The notes beneath the pieces are model-generated. The model saw nothing but the letters and a program-made list of their open reading frames with translations. It was not told the DNA's origin and ran no database searches. Position numbers and translations under genes: made by a program. DNA of 50,944 nt, from NCBI GenBank assembly GCA_913043205.1, contig CAJWLF010000015.1, positions 1-50,944 on the forward strand, written 5' to 3'. This document shows, piece after piece, positions 28,429 through 36,997 of this stretch. This DNA comes from an uncultured Chloroflexota bacterium. GTDB lineage: Bacteria > Chloroflexota > UBA11872 > VXNJ01. Every line of letters begins with the position of its first letter. Positions within the stretch are counted from its first letter, which is position 1.

Positions 28429-29022
28429 TTGAACGTACGCATTGGATCCATTGTTAAATCAACCTCCCACGTGGAATACATATGCCAAGCTTGGCAGGAA
28501 GGAGACCTCCACTCACCCCCAACAGCTGATGATTATGCTTTCGGTACCCTTGTTGGGATCGATCTAGACAAAGGTGATGCTTATACAGCAGTGGGAGTCA
28601 TCTTTGATACTATCCTCCATAACCCTGAATTCGGTAATGCAGGGCCTCGAATGATGACAGTCGCAAACTCTCCTTTGCTGGCGCCTGACAGATTATCGGA
28701 AACCGCAATACTTATGGGCATTCTGACATTAGGAACGATCGGAGGGGCAAACTCTCGGCAAGGAGTAATTCCAACCACCCCAAAAATTGGCGCTGAGGTC
28801 TGGTCACTTGAGCTATCCCAAATCCGAGACTTTCATGATGAAAATTCTCGGCCAGCCATGAAATACACCCCTCAGTTGCTTGCTCATAGCAGCCCTCTGG
28901 TGAGAGAAGTCCTTCTTAACCTAGCTGACCAAGTAGCATCATTGTTCCCAAACGACGCTGACAGCCTTGAGGTAATCCGAAGCAACCTAGCATGGCAGAT
29001 ACAAGTGCAGAGAACTCAATGA
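28429..29022 (+). CDS. Unrecognised protein between nurA and herA; possible HAS-barrel accessory subunit
   Basis: A 197-residue protein starting with TTG 28429, preceded by AGGA 8 bases upstream. The N-terminal third (MNVRIGSIVKSTSHVEYIC, then FGTLVGIDL and TAVGVIFDT) looks like a small beta-barrel and resembles the HAS barrel found at the front of HerA proteins. The remainder is helical. I do not recognise a named family. It lies inside the DNA-end-processing operon and overlaps the HerA gene by 4 or 31 bases depending on the HerA start, so it probably belongs to the same complex. The barrel assignment is tentative. Confidence 0.7.
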   Translation: MNVRIGSIVKSTSHVEYICQAWQEGDLHSPPTADDYAFGTLVGIDLDKGDAYTAVGVIFDTILHNPEFGNAGPRMMTVANSPLLAPDRLSETAILMGILTLGTIGGANSRQGVIPTTPKIGAEVWSLELSQIRDFHDENSRPAMKYTPQLLAHSSPLVREVLLNLADQVASLFPNDADSLEVIRSNLAWQIQVQRTQ

Positions 29023-30710
29023 ATCAAGCAGTAGGGACAACCAAAGGCCCCGGGCCATCAGCAGCAGATTTCACAATCATCACGCCTGATCGGACTCAAG
29101 CTCTAAAGGTAGGAGAGTTTGTCTACTATGAAAGTCTGGTGGAAGATGTCCCTCGCCACATCATCGGACGCATTTCCAAACGTTCTCCGGTCAGAAATTT
29201 TCCAGACACTTTCATGTCTAATCCAGCAGTGAGCCCTGCAGAAGTTGCCTCTTCCATAGGGTTCACAGAAGAAGAGCCTCTACTTTATGAATTATTAGTT
29301 TCCACCCTAGGCTATTACCAAGAAGGATTAGGGTTTATCAACCCCAGAGTGGCTCCAGGGCCAGGATTGCCAGTTTTTCTTGCAGACCCAGGGTCACTAG
29401 CAGGCATGCTATCTACACGTACTAAACATCAAATCGGTTCAGCACATCTAGGTTCTCTCCTCACGCGACCAGAAGAAGAAGTACCTATCGTAGTTAACGT
29501 CGATGATATTACCTCCACCCATCTAGCCATCATTGCCGGGACAGGGGCCGGAAAAAGTTACTTGGCCGCTGTCATTATCGAAGAACTACTTAAGCCTCAT
29601 AATGCGGCAGCAGTCCTGGTCATTGATCCTCATGGCGAATACGGAACACTTTCCGAAATACCTAACAATCCTCAATTCCATCAGGAAGACAACAATATAA
29701 GCTATAGGCCTACAGTCAAAGTCGTTGAGGCAAACCAACTGCGGATTCGACGCAACGAACTTACCGAAGAAGACATTTTGCACCTGCTCGGCGATAGTCT
29801 TCCCGTCCCTCAACAAGTGATAATACGGGCAGCAATCCGAGAACTCATTAGGAATAGACGAAACTGGACGCTTAGCGACCTCCTGCACGCAATAGATGCT
29901 GTAGATACATCAAATCGCAAAATGCCTAACGATGATTCCGATGACAACTACGCTAGCTCTAAGCAAGCCCTCGAGATGAGGATTTCGGGCAACCTTGGAC
30001 GCAATAATGTGTTTCATGACTATGATCACACCAGTTTGAACGACCTTCTTAGTCCCGGTCGTTGTAGCGTAGTTGAATTAGGGGGCCTAGGCCCTCGGGA
30101 CCAACAGACCATAGTCGCAACTCTGCTAAGGCGTGCCTACCGAGGGAGACAAGCTACTGTTCGTGGAGAGGCTGACGGTGCTAGTGAGCAGTATTTGCCA
30201 TTTCCGATATTTGTACTAATTGAAGAATCTCATCGTTTCGCCCCGGCAGGAGCCGAAGTAATAAGTACCAATATACTCAAAGAGATTCTGGCCGAAGGTC
30301 GCAAATTTGGCGTAGGAGTTGGCCTCGTCAGTCAACGTCCAGGCAAACTTGACCAAGATGTTCTATCTCAATGTATGACTCAATGCATAATGAGAATTGT
30401 AAATCCCTTAGATCAACAGTCCGTCGCCGCCTCGATAGAAAGCGTTAGCAGAGATCTTCTGGATGAACTACCTTCTCTATCCAAGGGACAAGCCGTTGTG
30501 ACAGGCGCCGGGGTGAACACCACCATTCTCTGCAGGGTGAGGTCTCGCCACACACCACATGGTGGCGAGGGAACATCAGCAACGACCGAATGGACGAGAT
30601 ACTTTGATCCCAGCAGAAAGACCGCCCGTGACAAACAAGATGTTCTGTTTTCCGGTGCTGCTCGCGACAATAGACCAGATCTGGCCGACGAACTTTTTGG
30701 AAAGTCTTAA
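29019..30710 (+). CDS. herA: HerA-type DNA translocase ATPase
   Basis: A FtsK/HerA-superfamily hexameric ATPase of about 563 residues. The N-terminal HAS barrel covers TLKVGEFVYYES-like sequence to about residue 150. Walker A GTGAGKSY is at about 174-181, with VIDPHGEYG after it. Walker B is IFVLIEESHRFAP, followed by the sensor-like GVGLVSQRPGKLD and a CIMRIVNPLDQ region. HerA pumps DNA and, with NurA, resects ends opened by Mre11-Rad50. The open frame allows ATG 28992, but ATG 29019 makes an ATGA overlap with the upstream stop and has AGAG 6 bases before it, so I prefer it. It is the last gene of the operon. Confidence 0.92.
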   Translation: MNQAVGTTKGPGPSAADFTIITPDRTQALKVGEFVYYESLVEDVPRHIIGRISKRSPVRNFPDTFMSNPAVSPAEVASSIGFTEEEPLLYELLVSTLGYYQEGLGFINPRVAPGPGLPVFLADPGSLAGMLSTRTKHQIGSAHLGSLLTRPEEEVPIVVNVDDITSTHLAIIAGTGAGKSYLAAVIIEELLKPHNAAAVLVIDPHGEYGTLSEIPNNPQFHQEDNNISYRPTVKVVEANQLRIRRNELTEEDILHLLGDSLPVPQQVIIRAAIRELIRNRRNWTLSDLLHAIDAVDTSNRKMPNDDSDDNYASSKQALEMRISGNLGRNNVFHDYDHTSLNDLLSPGRCSVVELGGLGPRDQQTIVATLLRRAYRGRQATVRGEADGASEQYLPFPIFVLIEESHRFAPAGAEVISTNILKEILAEGRKFGVGVGLVSQRPGKLDQDVLSQCMTQCIMRIVNPLDQQSVAASIESVSRDLLDELPSLSKGQAVVTGAGVNTTILCRVRSRHTPHGGEGTSATTEWTRYFDPSRKTARDKQDVLFSGAARDNRPDLADELFGKS

Positions 30711-30761
30711 TTCAATCCGGCCGGCTTCTTGTTTACAGGATTACATCCTGCTTTTCGCTTA

Positions 30762-31430
30762 TTAAGACTCTCCCGATTCATCGCCATCATCGTCGGTAGC
30801 CTCGTCTCCTGCCACCATACCCTCTGCCCCATCGCCGTCTTCATCGCCAATCGCTTCGATTGGTTCACTTTCTATTCTTTCTGCTTGGACATGAACCACC
30901 ATGGCATCCGGATCACCCAACAGCACTAAATATTCAGGAAGGGTTAGGTCCTTAGCTCGGATATGGTCACCTATTTCAGACAATCCACTGACATCAACCT
31001 CGACAACATTAGGTATGTCTTCAGGAAGACACTCGATCGATATCTCATCCATTTCCCGCACCACAAATCGCCCACTAGTCTGATCTGCAGGTGCATCACC
31101 CACCAATTCAAGCTGTACTCCCACTTGAACATTAGTATCCAGATCTACATGTCTAAACACCACATGTTGCAATCTCCTATTGACAGGGTGAACAGAAACT
31201 TCATCTAACAACGCAGCCTCTTTCCCATCAGAAAAACGCAATTCGACAAGTCCTGAACGGCCCTCTCGACGAATGATAGTTGCAATGTCATGCTCATTAA
31301 TCTGTAGCGCGCGCGAATCGCCACCCGGCACAACCAGATTAGCCGGCACTAGCCCTTGTTTACGCAATTGCGCTACTTTCCGTCCAAAAACTGAACGTGT
31401 TTCAGCCGCAAGGCTTGGTCGATCACTCAT
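30762..31430 (-). CDS. rplY: 50S ribosomal protein L25 (CTC form)
   Basis: A 222-residue protein. The L25 5S-rRNA-binding domain covers residues 1-95 (AETRSVFGRKVAQLRKQGLVPANL, then HPVNRRLQHVVFRHVD). The C-terminal TL5/CTC domain (GVQLELVGDAPAD, VEVDVSGLSEIGDHI, ALLGDPDAM-like) reaches about residue 185 and is followed by a very acidic tail (EDGDGAEG to DDDGDESGES). The protein binds 5S rRNA in the large subunit. It is isolated from other ribosomal genes here. The start ATG at 31430 is the natural one. Confidence 0.95.
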   Translation of the reverse strand: MSDRPSLAAETRSVFGRKVAQLRKQGLVPANLVVPGGDSRALQINEHDIATIIRREGRSGLVELRFSDGKEAALLDEVSVHPVNRRLQHVVFRHVDLDTNVQVGVQLELVGDAPADQTSGRFVVREMDEISIECLPEDIPNVVEVDVSGLSEIGDHIRAKDLTLPEYLVLLGDPDAMVVHVQAERIESEPIEAIGDEDGDGAEGMVAGDEATDDDGDESGES

Positions 31431-31688
31431 AAACCCACCAGATCTTGTACATACACTTAATCCGCTATATTAGATAACTATCATCATTGTTGCCGCAACA
31501 GGCCCAAACCAGCCCCTATGAAAGCATGTCAACAGCCACCACTAAAGACCACGGCTAGGAGAGTGTATTTGCGCCAACTGTCAGGGTCAACCAGTTTTGT
31601 CGTAGTTAGTGATTCTGACATGTTCGTCTGAACAATTGTTCGCCCAATGAAATTTTAGAATCAACTTCCGACAAGATCCGCTGTAAAC

Positions 31689-31934
31689 TTGTTCATCAAA
31701 ATACGCAATAAAGAATGGAGTTATAATCGCTTGCCCCCTAGAAAATCAATTTCATTAAGCAATCTCTTTACCGAAGCCTGCAAACAATTGGACCTTGCAA
31801 CAGAACAGGCAATGGGCTGTGAACGCATAGGTAGTCAGCTAATCGTGCACGTTACCGAGAACCGAAAAGTCGTGTTTGAGTTGGTAGACGACGAAGAAAC
31901 AGGCAATATCGGACTCGGAAGCATAGCGGAATGA
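31689..31934 (+). CDS. Hypothetical protein, 81 residues
   Basis: An 81-codon frame starting at TTG 31689 and ending in an acidic tail. The sequence (MFIKIRNKEWSYNRLPP, then CKQLDL and VTENRKVVFELVDDEETG) looks like a compact alpha/beta protein, with strand-like alternation in the last third. I recognise no family. There is no good ribosome-binding site. The frame opens only 10 codons upstream of the TTG, and no other start is available. It stands alone between rplY and a Gfo/Idh gene, so it could be a real orphan or a chance frame. Confidence 0.45.
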   Translation: MFIKIRNKEWSYNRLPPRKSISLSNLFTEACKQLDLATEQAMGCERIGSQLIVHVTENRKVVFELVDDEETGNIGLGSIAE

Positions 31935-32015
31935 CATCAAGGCTCGATACTACCCTTCATTTAGCACAGCCGCTCACCTGCTTCGATCTACGGTAATCGG
32001 ACACGGAGAATCAAC

Positions 32016-33071
32016 TTGACTTCACATACTCGCCCTCATACATGCCTGATAATAGGCATCGGCGGCATGGGGCAAGCATGGCTCCATAAGTTTTTACCTG
32101 CCTACAAATCTCGCCTAAAAGTTTCTGCCATTTGTGACATCAACCCGTCTCTGCTTGAGGCCGAAGGCAATCGTCTAAATATCCCTCCTGGAATGCGATT
32201 TGGGTCGTTAGAAGAGGCCATCGCTACCGCAGAAGTAGATTTCTGCATCATCGTCATACCGCAAGAACATCATTGCCGAGCCATCGTCAACGCTAGCCAG
32301 CGCAATCTCCCAATTCTAACCGAGAAACCTCTATCAAATAATTTTGACGAAGTCGCTGTAATCGCCGACACAATACGTAGCACGGGCGTCAAATTTCAAG
32401 TGGTCCAAAACTACCGTTATAACGCAAGGATGCTTACCTATAGGGACATACTTAGATCCAAAGTTCTGGGCCAGATTCAATATGTCGTGTCGAGATTTAG
32501 ACAGGATTACCGGGTGTATGGATCTTGGGGGGGAGGCAACCAAGGCAGCGATTTCAGGCACAAGATGCAGAACCCCATGGTTGCCGATGGGTCGATCCAC
32601 CACCTCGACATGATCCGTAACCTTACGGGGGGCAATTGTCGCACTATTTCCGGCATTGGGTACAACCCTAGCTGGAGTAGTTTCGCGGGATTATCTGCAG
32701 GTCTATACATAGCTGAAATGGACAACGATACACGAGCTTGTTACGAGGCCAACTTAAACGCAACAGGGAATCAAGACAAATGGCACGAAGAACACTATCG
32801 TACGGAGTGTGAGCACGGATCAGTGAGCGTCAGCTCCGAGGGGACCATTAGACTTTGCCGGGTAGGTGAACAAGACGAGATTGTCCCAGTACCCAACAAC
32901 AGTCCCCCTGGACACGTTGCCATAATAGGACAGTTTTTAGATTGGCTTGAAGGAGGAGAGCCACCTGAATGCACCCTGGAAGATAATTTGCAAAGCACCG
33001 CAATGATGTTTGCGGCCATAGAAGCAGGCCAGCAACACACCAGCGTTTCAGTAAAAGATTTCCTTGTCTAA
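32016..33071 (+). CDS. Gfo/Idh/MocA-family oxidoreductase
   Basis: A 351-residue NAD(P)-dependent oxidoreductase. An N-terminal Rossmann fold (LIIGIGGMGQAWLHKF, AICDINPS) is followed by TEKPLSNNFDE, the family's EKP motif. The substrate domain contains QVVQNYRYNARM and DGSIHHLDMIRNL, with a likely catalytic His-His pair. This family oxidises or reduces sugars and cyclitols. The TTG start at 32016 has GGAG 7 bases upstream. It is followed by an unrelated-looking membrane protein 18 bases downstream. Confidence 0.9.
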   Translation: MTSHTRPHTCLIIGIGGMGQAWLHKFLPAYKSRLKVSAICDINPSLLEAEGNRLNIPPGMRFGSLEEAIATAEVDFCIIVIPQEHHCRAIVNASQRNLPILTEKPLSNNFDEVAVIADTIRSTGVKFQVVQNYRYNARMLTYRDILRSKVLGQIQYVVSRFRQDYRVYGSWGGGNQGSDFRHKMQNPMVADGSIHHLDMIRNLTGGNCRTISGIGYNPSWSSFAGLSAGLYIAEMDNDTRACYEANLNATGNQDKWHEEHYRTECEHGSVSVSSEGTIRLCRVGEQDEIVPVPNNSPPGHVAIIGQFLDWLEGGEPPECTLEDNLQSTAMMFAAIEAGQQHTSVSVKDFLV

Positions 33072-33088
33072 GTTCTCTCTACCTAATT

Positions 33089-34036
33089 TTGATTGCCCCA
33101 AAACCTCCGGCTCGCCACCAAACTTCTTATCGATGTCGCAAATATGACAACGCCCTTACACCATATGTGATCTTGAGCACCATCGTTCATCGCCTCACTA
33201 GTTGGCGCACATCATTTATAGTCGGAACACTGCTCTTAGGGGTGCTCTTGCCTTTTGAAGTTGCAAGCGCCCATCAACCCAAGCTCACTGTTGCCACAAT
33301 AACAAAGGTTCAAAACCCAGAGATTTCCAAGGCTTATTACGGCACATTGTCAAATGCTCCTCACGTATATCAAATAGTGTCAGACAAGCCTTTCGGGCTA
33401 TACGTGAACCTTCTAATTCCTAATGCTATAAATCAAACAAAAAATATTAGGGTAGATATCGCAAATAAACAGACCGACCTCACACTAGCTTCGCTCTACG
33501 CTCCAAAACAGGATTGGCCTTCATTTTGGGAGCCATTCGGCCGAAGTAATTATCGCAAAGGCCCAGAATTTAGAAAGAGGGTTCCTCCAGGTTTGTATGA
33601 AATAAAAGTATCGAGCTTGGAAGCGTCCACCAAATATTCGCTAGCAGTAGGTGAAATAGAGAAGTTCACCCTGACGGACTTATTTGACGCAGTCCAGGTT
33701 ATCCCAACGCTTAAACACGATTTCTTTGACGAGCCAGTTATAGATTTTGCGCTATCACCCATCGGTGCTCTATACCTTGCCATCTTAATGATGGCGGCCT
33801 TACTTACTGGATGGATAATTCATACAGGGTCATCGTATCTGAAGCCGTCAACCCTCAAACAAATCTCCTTCAGGCAACGAGCTTTTCACTTGATGGTCGC
33901 AACTGGTTCCTTGCTTTGGATCGTGTCAACAACTTGGAATCCATTATTGATTCTTGTAGCTAGCTACATAGTGTTCGAAGCCATAACAGGACGTTCTTTT
34001 GTTCGTATCTCATTTCTCACTGCAAAACATTACTGA
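33089..34036 (+). CDS. Hypothetical secreted/membrane-anchored protein
   Basis: A predicted exported protein of up to 315 residues. A hydrophobic stretch, FIVGTLLLGVLLPFEVASA, followed by HQPK looks like a signal peptide with cleavage after Ala-Ser-Ala. The outer part contains a beta-sandwich-like region (residues about 95-200: YYGTLSNAPHVYQIVSDKPFGLYVN). Two or three transmembrane helices (about 235-300) and a short cytoplasmic end follow. A GTG at 33167 would give a normal-length signal peptide and is as likely a start as TTG 33089. I recognise no family. It follows the Gfo/Idh gene. Confidence 0.6.
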   Translation: MIAPKPPARHQTSYRCRKYDNALTPYVILSTIVHRLTSWRTSFIVGTLLLGVLLPFEVASAHQPKLTVATITKVQNPEISKAYYGTLSNAPHVYQIVSDKPFGLYVNLLIPNAINQTKNIRVDIANKQTDLTLASLYAPKQDWPSFWEPFGRSNYRKGPEFRKRVPPGLYEIKVSSLEASTKYSLAVGEIEKFTLTDLFDAVQVIPTLKHDFFDEPVIDFALSPIGALYLAILMMAALLTGWIIHTGSSYLKPSTLKQISFRQRAFHLMVATGSLLWIVSTTWNPLLILVASYIVFEAITGRSFVRISFLTAKHY

Positions 34037-34102
34037 TTCATGCCGACCCACCCAAGCCCAGCTAGAATCGACTTAACCTTCCACAACTACGTGTCTATAC
34101 AA

Positions 34103-34720
34103 TTACCCAGCATTATCCATCCAGTCATTCCCCAGCTTGACTAATAAAACAAAGGCCGCCTCCACTAGGATTAACTGGGTTACAGCTACCCAACTTCCAG
34201 CTTCCATAGCCCAAGACACTAGGTTTACCAACCCCCAACCTGCCCCAATAACAGACAAAAGCATCAATGGGAAGGCACATCCCGCAGCAACAAAATAATA
34301 GGCTCTAGACGAGCTTCCTGCCAGACTTGGCCGTCCAAATGCACGTCGCGCAGCCCGATCAATATGGATAGCACCTGCAAGCCACAAACTCGCAATTACA
34401 GTTGGGGCCCCTACCCACATTGCCGAAACAAGATCTGTTTTTCCGGATATGCTGGCTGAGGCCGGAGAAGGAGATGCACTAAAAGGAGCCTGCAGTGCCA
34501 GCATGTCTCCAATAAAATCTCCCTGGAAAGTTGCAGCCACCACCCTTACCAGTAGTACGCTCACAATAATTCCGCCGATAATCAGGGCCCATTGCAACCG
34601 TATTGGCCGATAACCACTAGTCATCGCACCTCGCTCCTGTTCCAAACGATTCTGGAGGCCACCAGATTTGCCAGCCGCCAACTTAGGGCCAGCATGGGAA
34701 TCCATTTTTGTTGTGCTCAT
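34103..34720 (-). CDS. Hypothetical membrane protein
   Basis: About 205 residues: a hydrophilic N-terminal region of roughly 40 residues, then four hydrophobic helices (WALIIGGIIVSVLLVRVVA; MWVGAPTVIASLWLAGAIH; YYFVAAGCAFPLMLLSVIGAGW; AVTQLILVEAAFVLLVK). I choose ATG 34720, which has GAGG 8 bases upstream. The frame stays open past TTG 34750 to a CTG at 34822 that follows AGGAG, and the extra 34 codons are very acidic, so a longer form is possible. It is divergent from rpsP. No family is recognised. Confidence 0.6.
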   Translation of the reverse strand: MSTTKMDSHAGPKLAAGKSGGLQNRLEQERGAMTSGYRPIRLQWALIIGGIIVSVLLVRVVAATFQGDFIGDMLALQAPFSASPSPASASISGKTDLVSAMWVGAPTVIASLWLAGAIHIDRAARRAFGRPSLAGSSSRAYYFVAAGCAFPLMLLSVIGAGWGLVNLVSWAMEAGSWVAVTQLILVEAAFVLLVKLGNDWMDNAG

Positions 34721-34998
34721 TTCCTCAACCTCTTTGTCGCGAGCTAGCAACCTGTCTAAAGCGTCTCCAGAGTCAGATGCCAGATTGTCTCGCTCTTGGT
34801 GGTCACCGTCCTTACCGTCCAGTGTTTCACTCCTTTAACTTAGGCTCGCCAATTGAGTTCAAGCTGAATAACAAAAATCAAAATCATCTCACAATACAGC
34901 TTAAGCTTGTTATACTGCCAGTCCCAGCGCAATTGAATTACTTAACCAATAGCTTGGGGATTGGATGCGTCAACTATATACAACTATCGGAGTCATGT

Positions 34999-35289
34999 TT
35001 GCTAAGGATACGCCTCGCACGACGCGGCACTAAGCGGCGTCCCTCATACAGGATTGTCGTCATTCCTTCTCGTTCCTCACGAGATGGACGCTATGTAGAC
35101 GACCTCGGCTATTATAACCCTCTTCCCGACCCTCCAGAATTTAAGGTGAACCTAGAAAAGGCCTCGTCGTGGATAGCAAATGGGGCTCAACCTTCAGACC
35201 GTGTATGGAAGGTGCTGGAGCTTGCATCTCCTGGATTCAAAAACAATTTAAAGGCACCCAGTTCTCCGTCTGTGCAAGAAAGCGTATAA
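34999..35289 (+). CDS. rpsP: 30S ribosomal protein S16
   Basis: A 96-residue S16: LLRIRLARRGTKRRPSYRIVV at the start and GRYVDDLGYYNP in the middle are diagnostic. The open frame runs 97 codons further upstream, but that extension is not S16-like. TTG 34999, with GGAG 6 bases before it, gives the correct N-terminus. It assembles early into the small subunit. It opens the cluster rpsP-khpA-rimM-trmD, a standard bacterial arrangement. Confidence 0.95.
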   Translation: MLRIRLARRGTKRRPSYRIVVIPSRSSRDGRYVDDLGYYNPLPDPPEFKVNLEKASSWIANGAQPSDRVWKVLELASPGFKNNLKAPSSPSVQESV

Positions 35290-35299
35290 GCCAAACATT

Positions 35300-35536
35300 A
35301 TGGGAGATTTGATAGAGTTTATGGCCCGGCACCTCGTCTCTCGCCCTGACGAAGTCCAGGTCAATCGAGTGAATAGAGGGCGAGTAACCGTCTACGAACT
35401 TAGTGTCGCCCAGGAAGACATGGGCCGTGTAATCGGACGGCAAGGCCGAATGGCGGCTGCCATGCGGCAACTGATTCGTGCCGCCCCGATAAGCGAAGGT
35501 CGCAAATGCGTCCTGGAGATCGTAGAGATCAACTAG
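35300..35536 (+). CDS. khpA: KH-domain RNA-binding protein
   Basis: A 78-residue single KH domain protein. The GXXG loop is in DMGRVIGRQGRMAAAMRQLI (Gly-Arg-Gln-Gly), and the N-terminus (LIEFMARHLVSRPDEVQV) matches KhpA/YlqC, which usually sits between rpsP and rimM. It binds RNA, often as a dimer or with KhpB. The ATG at 35300 is 10 bases after the rpsP stop and lacks a clear ribosome-binding site, so coupled translation is likely. Confidence 0.9.
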   Translation: MGDLIEFMARHLVSRPDEVQVNRVNRGRVTVYELSVAQEDMGRVIGRQGRMAAAMRQLIRAAPISEGRKCVLEIVEIN

Positions 35537-36051
35537 GGCACAAAGCACCTAAGCTTGTGCCTGTGGCCACGGTAGGAAGGCCTGTAGGGCTAAATGGCGG
35601 GTTTAGAATATTGTTGCTCTGTGACATACCTGCATTGCTCAAACCAGGATGCAATCTATACGCTGGCACGAATCCAAGTCCGTACCAGATCAAAAGTTTT
35701 ACTTCAGCCCCAAAAACATCGCTTACATTGCTGGACGTAACCAGCAGAGCCCAAGCTAAATCGCTCACAGGTAAAACGCTTTATCGGCTGTACGAAGAAG
35801 CGCTCCCTCTGCTAGGCGACCGCTACTTTATCTCTGACATCATTGGCCTAGAAGCAAAAACCAAGTCCGGGGAAATACTCGGTACGATCTGTGAAGTAAT
35901 CGAGACCGGGGCAAATGATGTGTGGGTTGTTAAAACCGGCAGCGAGGAGATACTATTGCCAGTCATTTCAGAAGTTATCACTTCAGTCAACTTCGAAGAT
36001 GGATTCGTACTCGTGAACATCATCCCTGGACTACTAGGGGACCAACAGTGA
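35506..36051 (+). CDS. rimM: Ribosome maturation factor RimM
   Basis: A 181-residue RimM, the 30S maturation factor that binds S19. The N-terminal part VATVGRPVGLNGGFRILLL corresponds to the family's 'vGrIgkphGlkGev', and the C-terminal PRC-barrel contains FISDIIGLEAKT and LLPVISEVI. ATG 35506, with GAAGG 6 bases upstream, overlaps khpA by 31 bases; GTG 35557 is a possible alternative. Its TGA overlaps the GTG of trmD. Confidence 0.9.
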   Translation: MRPGDRRDQLGHKAPKLVPVATVGRPVGLNGGFRILLLCDIPALLKPGCNLYAGTNPSPYQIKSFTSAPKTSLTLLDVTSRAQAKSLTGKTLYRLYEEALPLLGDRYFISDIIGLEAKTKSGEILGTICEVIETGANDVWVVKTGSEEILLPVISEVITSVNFEDGFVLVNIIPGLLGDQQ

Positions 36052-36809
36052 ATTCTCAACTTCGAATACATATCCTAACCCTTTTCCCAGCTATGTTTGA
36101 TTCACCATTTAAACACGGGGTGATAGCCAGAGCTATCGCTAAGGGACTCATCGAATTACATATGTTAGATATCCGCAACTTTAGCTCCGATCCCCACCAG
36201 CGGGTAGACAGCATGAGATTTGGAGGAGGGCCAGGAATGGTGCTGCGCCCGGAGCCGATAGCCGCTGCCATCGAATCCACGGGTAATGATCGCCATGTCA
36301 TTTACCTGACCCCACAGGGAACCCCTTTTACCCAACATCACTCCGAAAGATTATCTGCATTGAACAACCTAACCTTATTATGCGGAAGATACGAAGGGAT
36401 CGATGAACGGATAAGGTCGCTTTACGTAGATGAAGAATTGTCCATTGGAGACTATGTCTTAACAGGAGGAGAAATACCTGCCATGGTCTTGGTAGATTCG
36501 ATAGCACGTCTGGTCCCTGGTGTGGTGGGCAAAGAAGAGTCAGTTAAAGCAGACTCCCACTCATCTGGCCTACTCGAACACCCTCATTATACGAGGCCTC
36601 GACAATTTAAAGGATTGTCCGTTCCAGAAGTTTTGTTGTCAGGAAACCATGCGAATGTCAAGTTATGGGAACGAAGAGAATCCCTACGCCGCACGCTTGT
36701 TACTCGCCCAGAAATGCTGCAGGATCTAGCTCTTTCACAGGACGAATTAGATTGGCTTTTAGAAGCAGAACCAAAGGCTGCACGGGTTCTACAAAAGAAG
36801 TCCAAATAG
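36048..36809 (+). CDS. trmD: tRNA (guanine-37-N1)-methyltransferase
   Basis: A 253-residue SPOUT methyltransferase that makes m1G37 in tRNAs reading CNN codons. FPAMFDSPFKHGVIARA, the RVDSMRFGGGPGMVLRPEP block, YLTPQGTPF, LCGRYEGIDER and SIGDYVLTGGE (trefoil-knot SAM site) are all intact. The GTG start at 36048 overlaps the rimM stop (GTGA). The usual next gene, rplS for L19, is absent; 188 bases later comes groEL. Confidence 0.96.
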   Translation: MNSQLRIHILTLFPAMFDSPFKHGVIARAIAKGLIELHMLDIRNFSSDPHQRVDSMRFGGGPGMVLRPEPIAAAIESTGNDRHVIYLTPQGTPFTQHHSERLSALNNLTLLCGRYEGIDERIRSLYVDEELSIGDYVLTGGEIPAMVLVDSIARLVPGVVGKEESVKADSHSSGLLEHPHYTRPRQFKGLSVPEVLLSGNHANVKLWERRESLRRTLVTRPEMLQDLALSQDELDWLLEAEPKAARVLQKKSK

Positions 36810-36997
36810 ACCCTTAACCAAGATTCTTATAAGAAGCCTCTTGCCAAGACTCGCTAAAGCTAGGAGAATCATTGCTCGGGTCTTTTGCAAATCACCCGAT
36901 TTGACAAATCATTCGATTGCTGTGGTGTTCAAACGGCATAGGCCTATAACTGTGACGCACCAAATAGACAGACGAAAAACTTAGGAGATGCATAACG

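Noticed and set aside
34708-34998. 97-codon in-frame extension upstream of rpsP
   Set aside because: It is low-complexity, unlike any S16, and a good TTG start with GGAG lies exactly at the family N-terminus.
36810-36997. Possible CIRCE element or sigma70 promoter before groEL
   Set aside because: TTGACA at 36901 has no -10 box at proper spacing and no TTAGCACTC inverted repeat is present.
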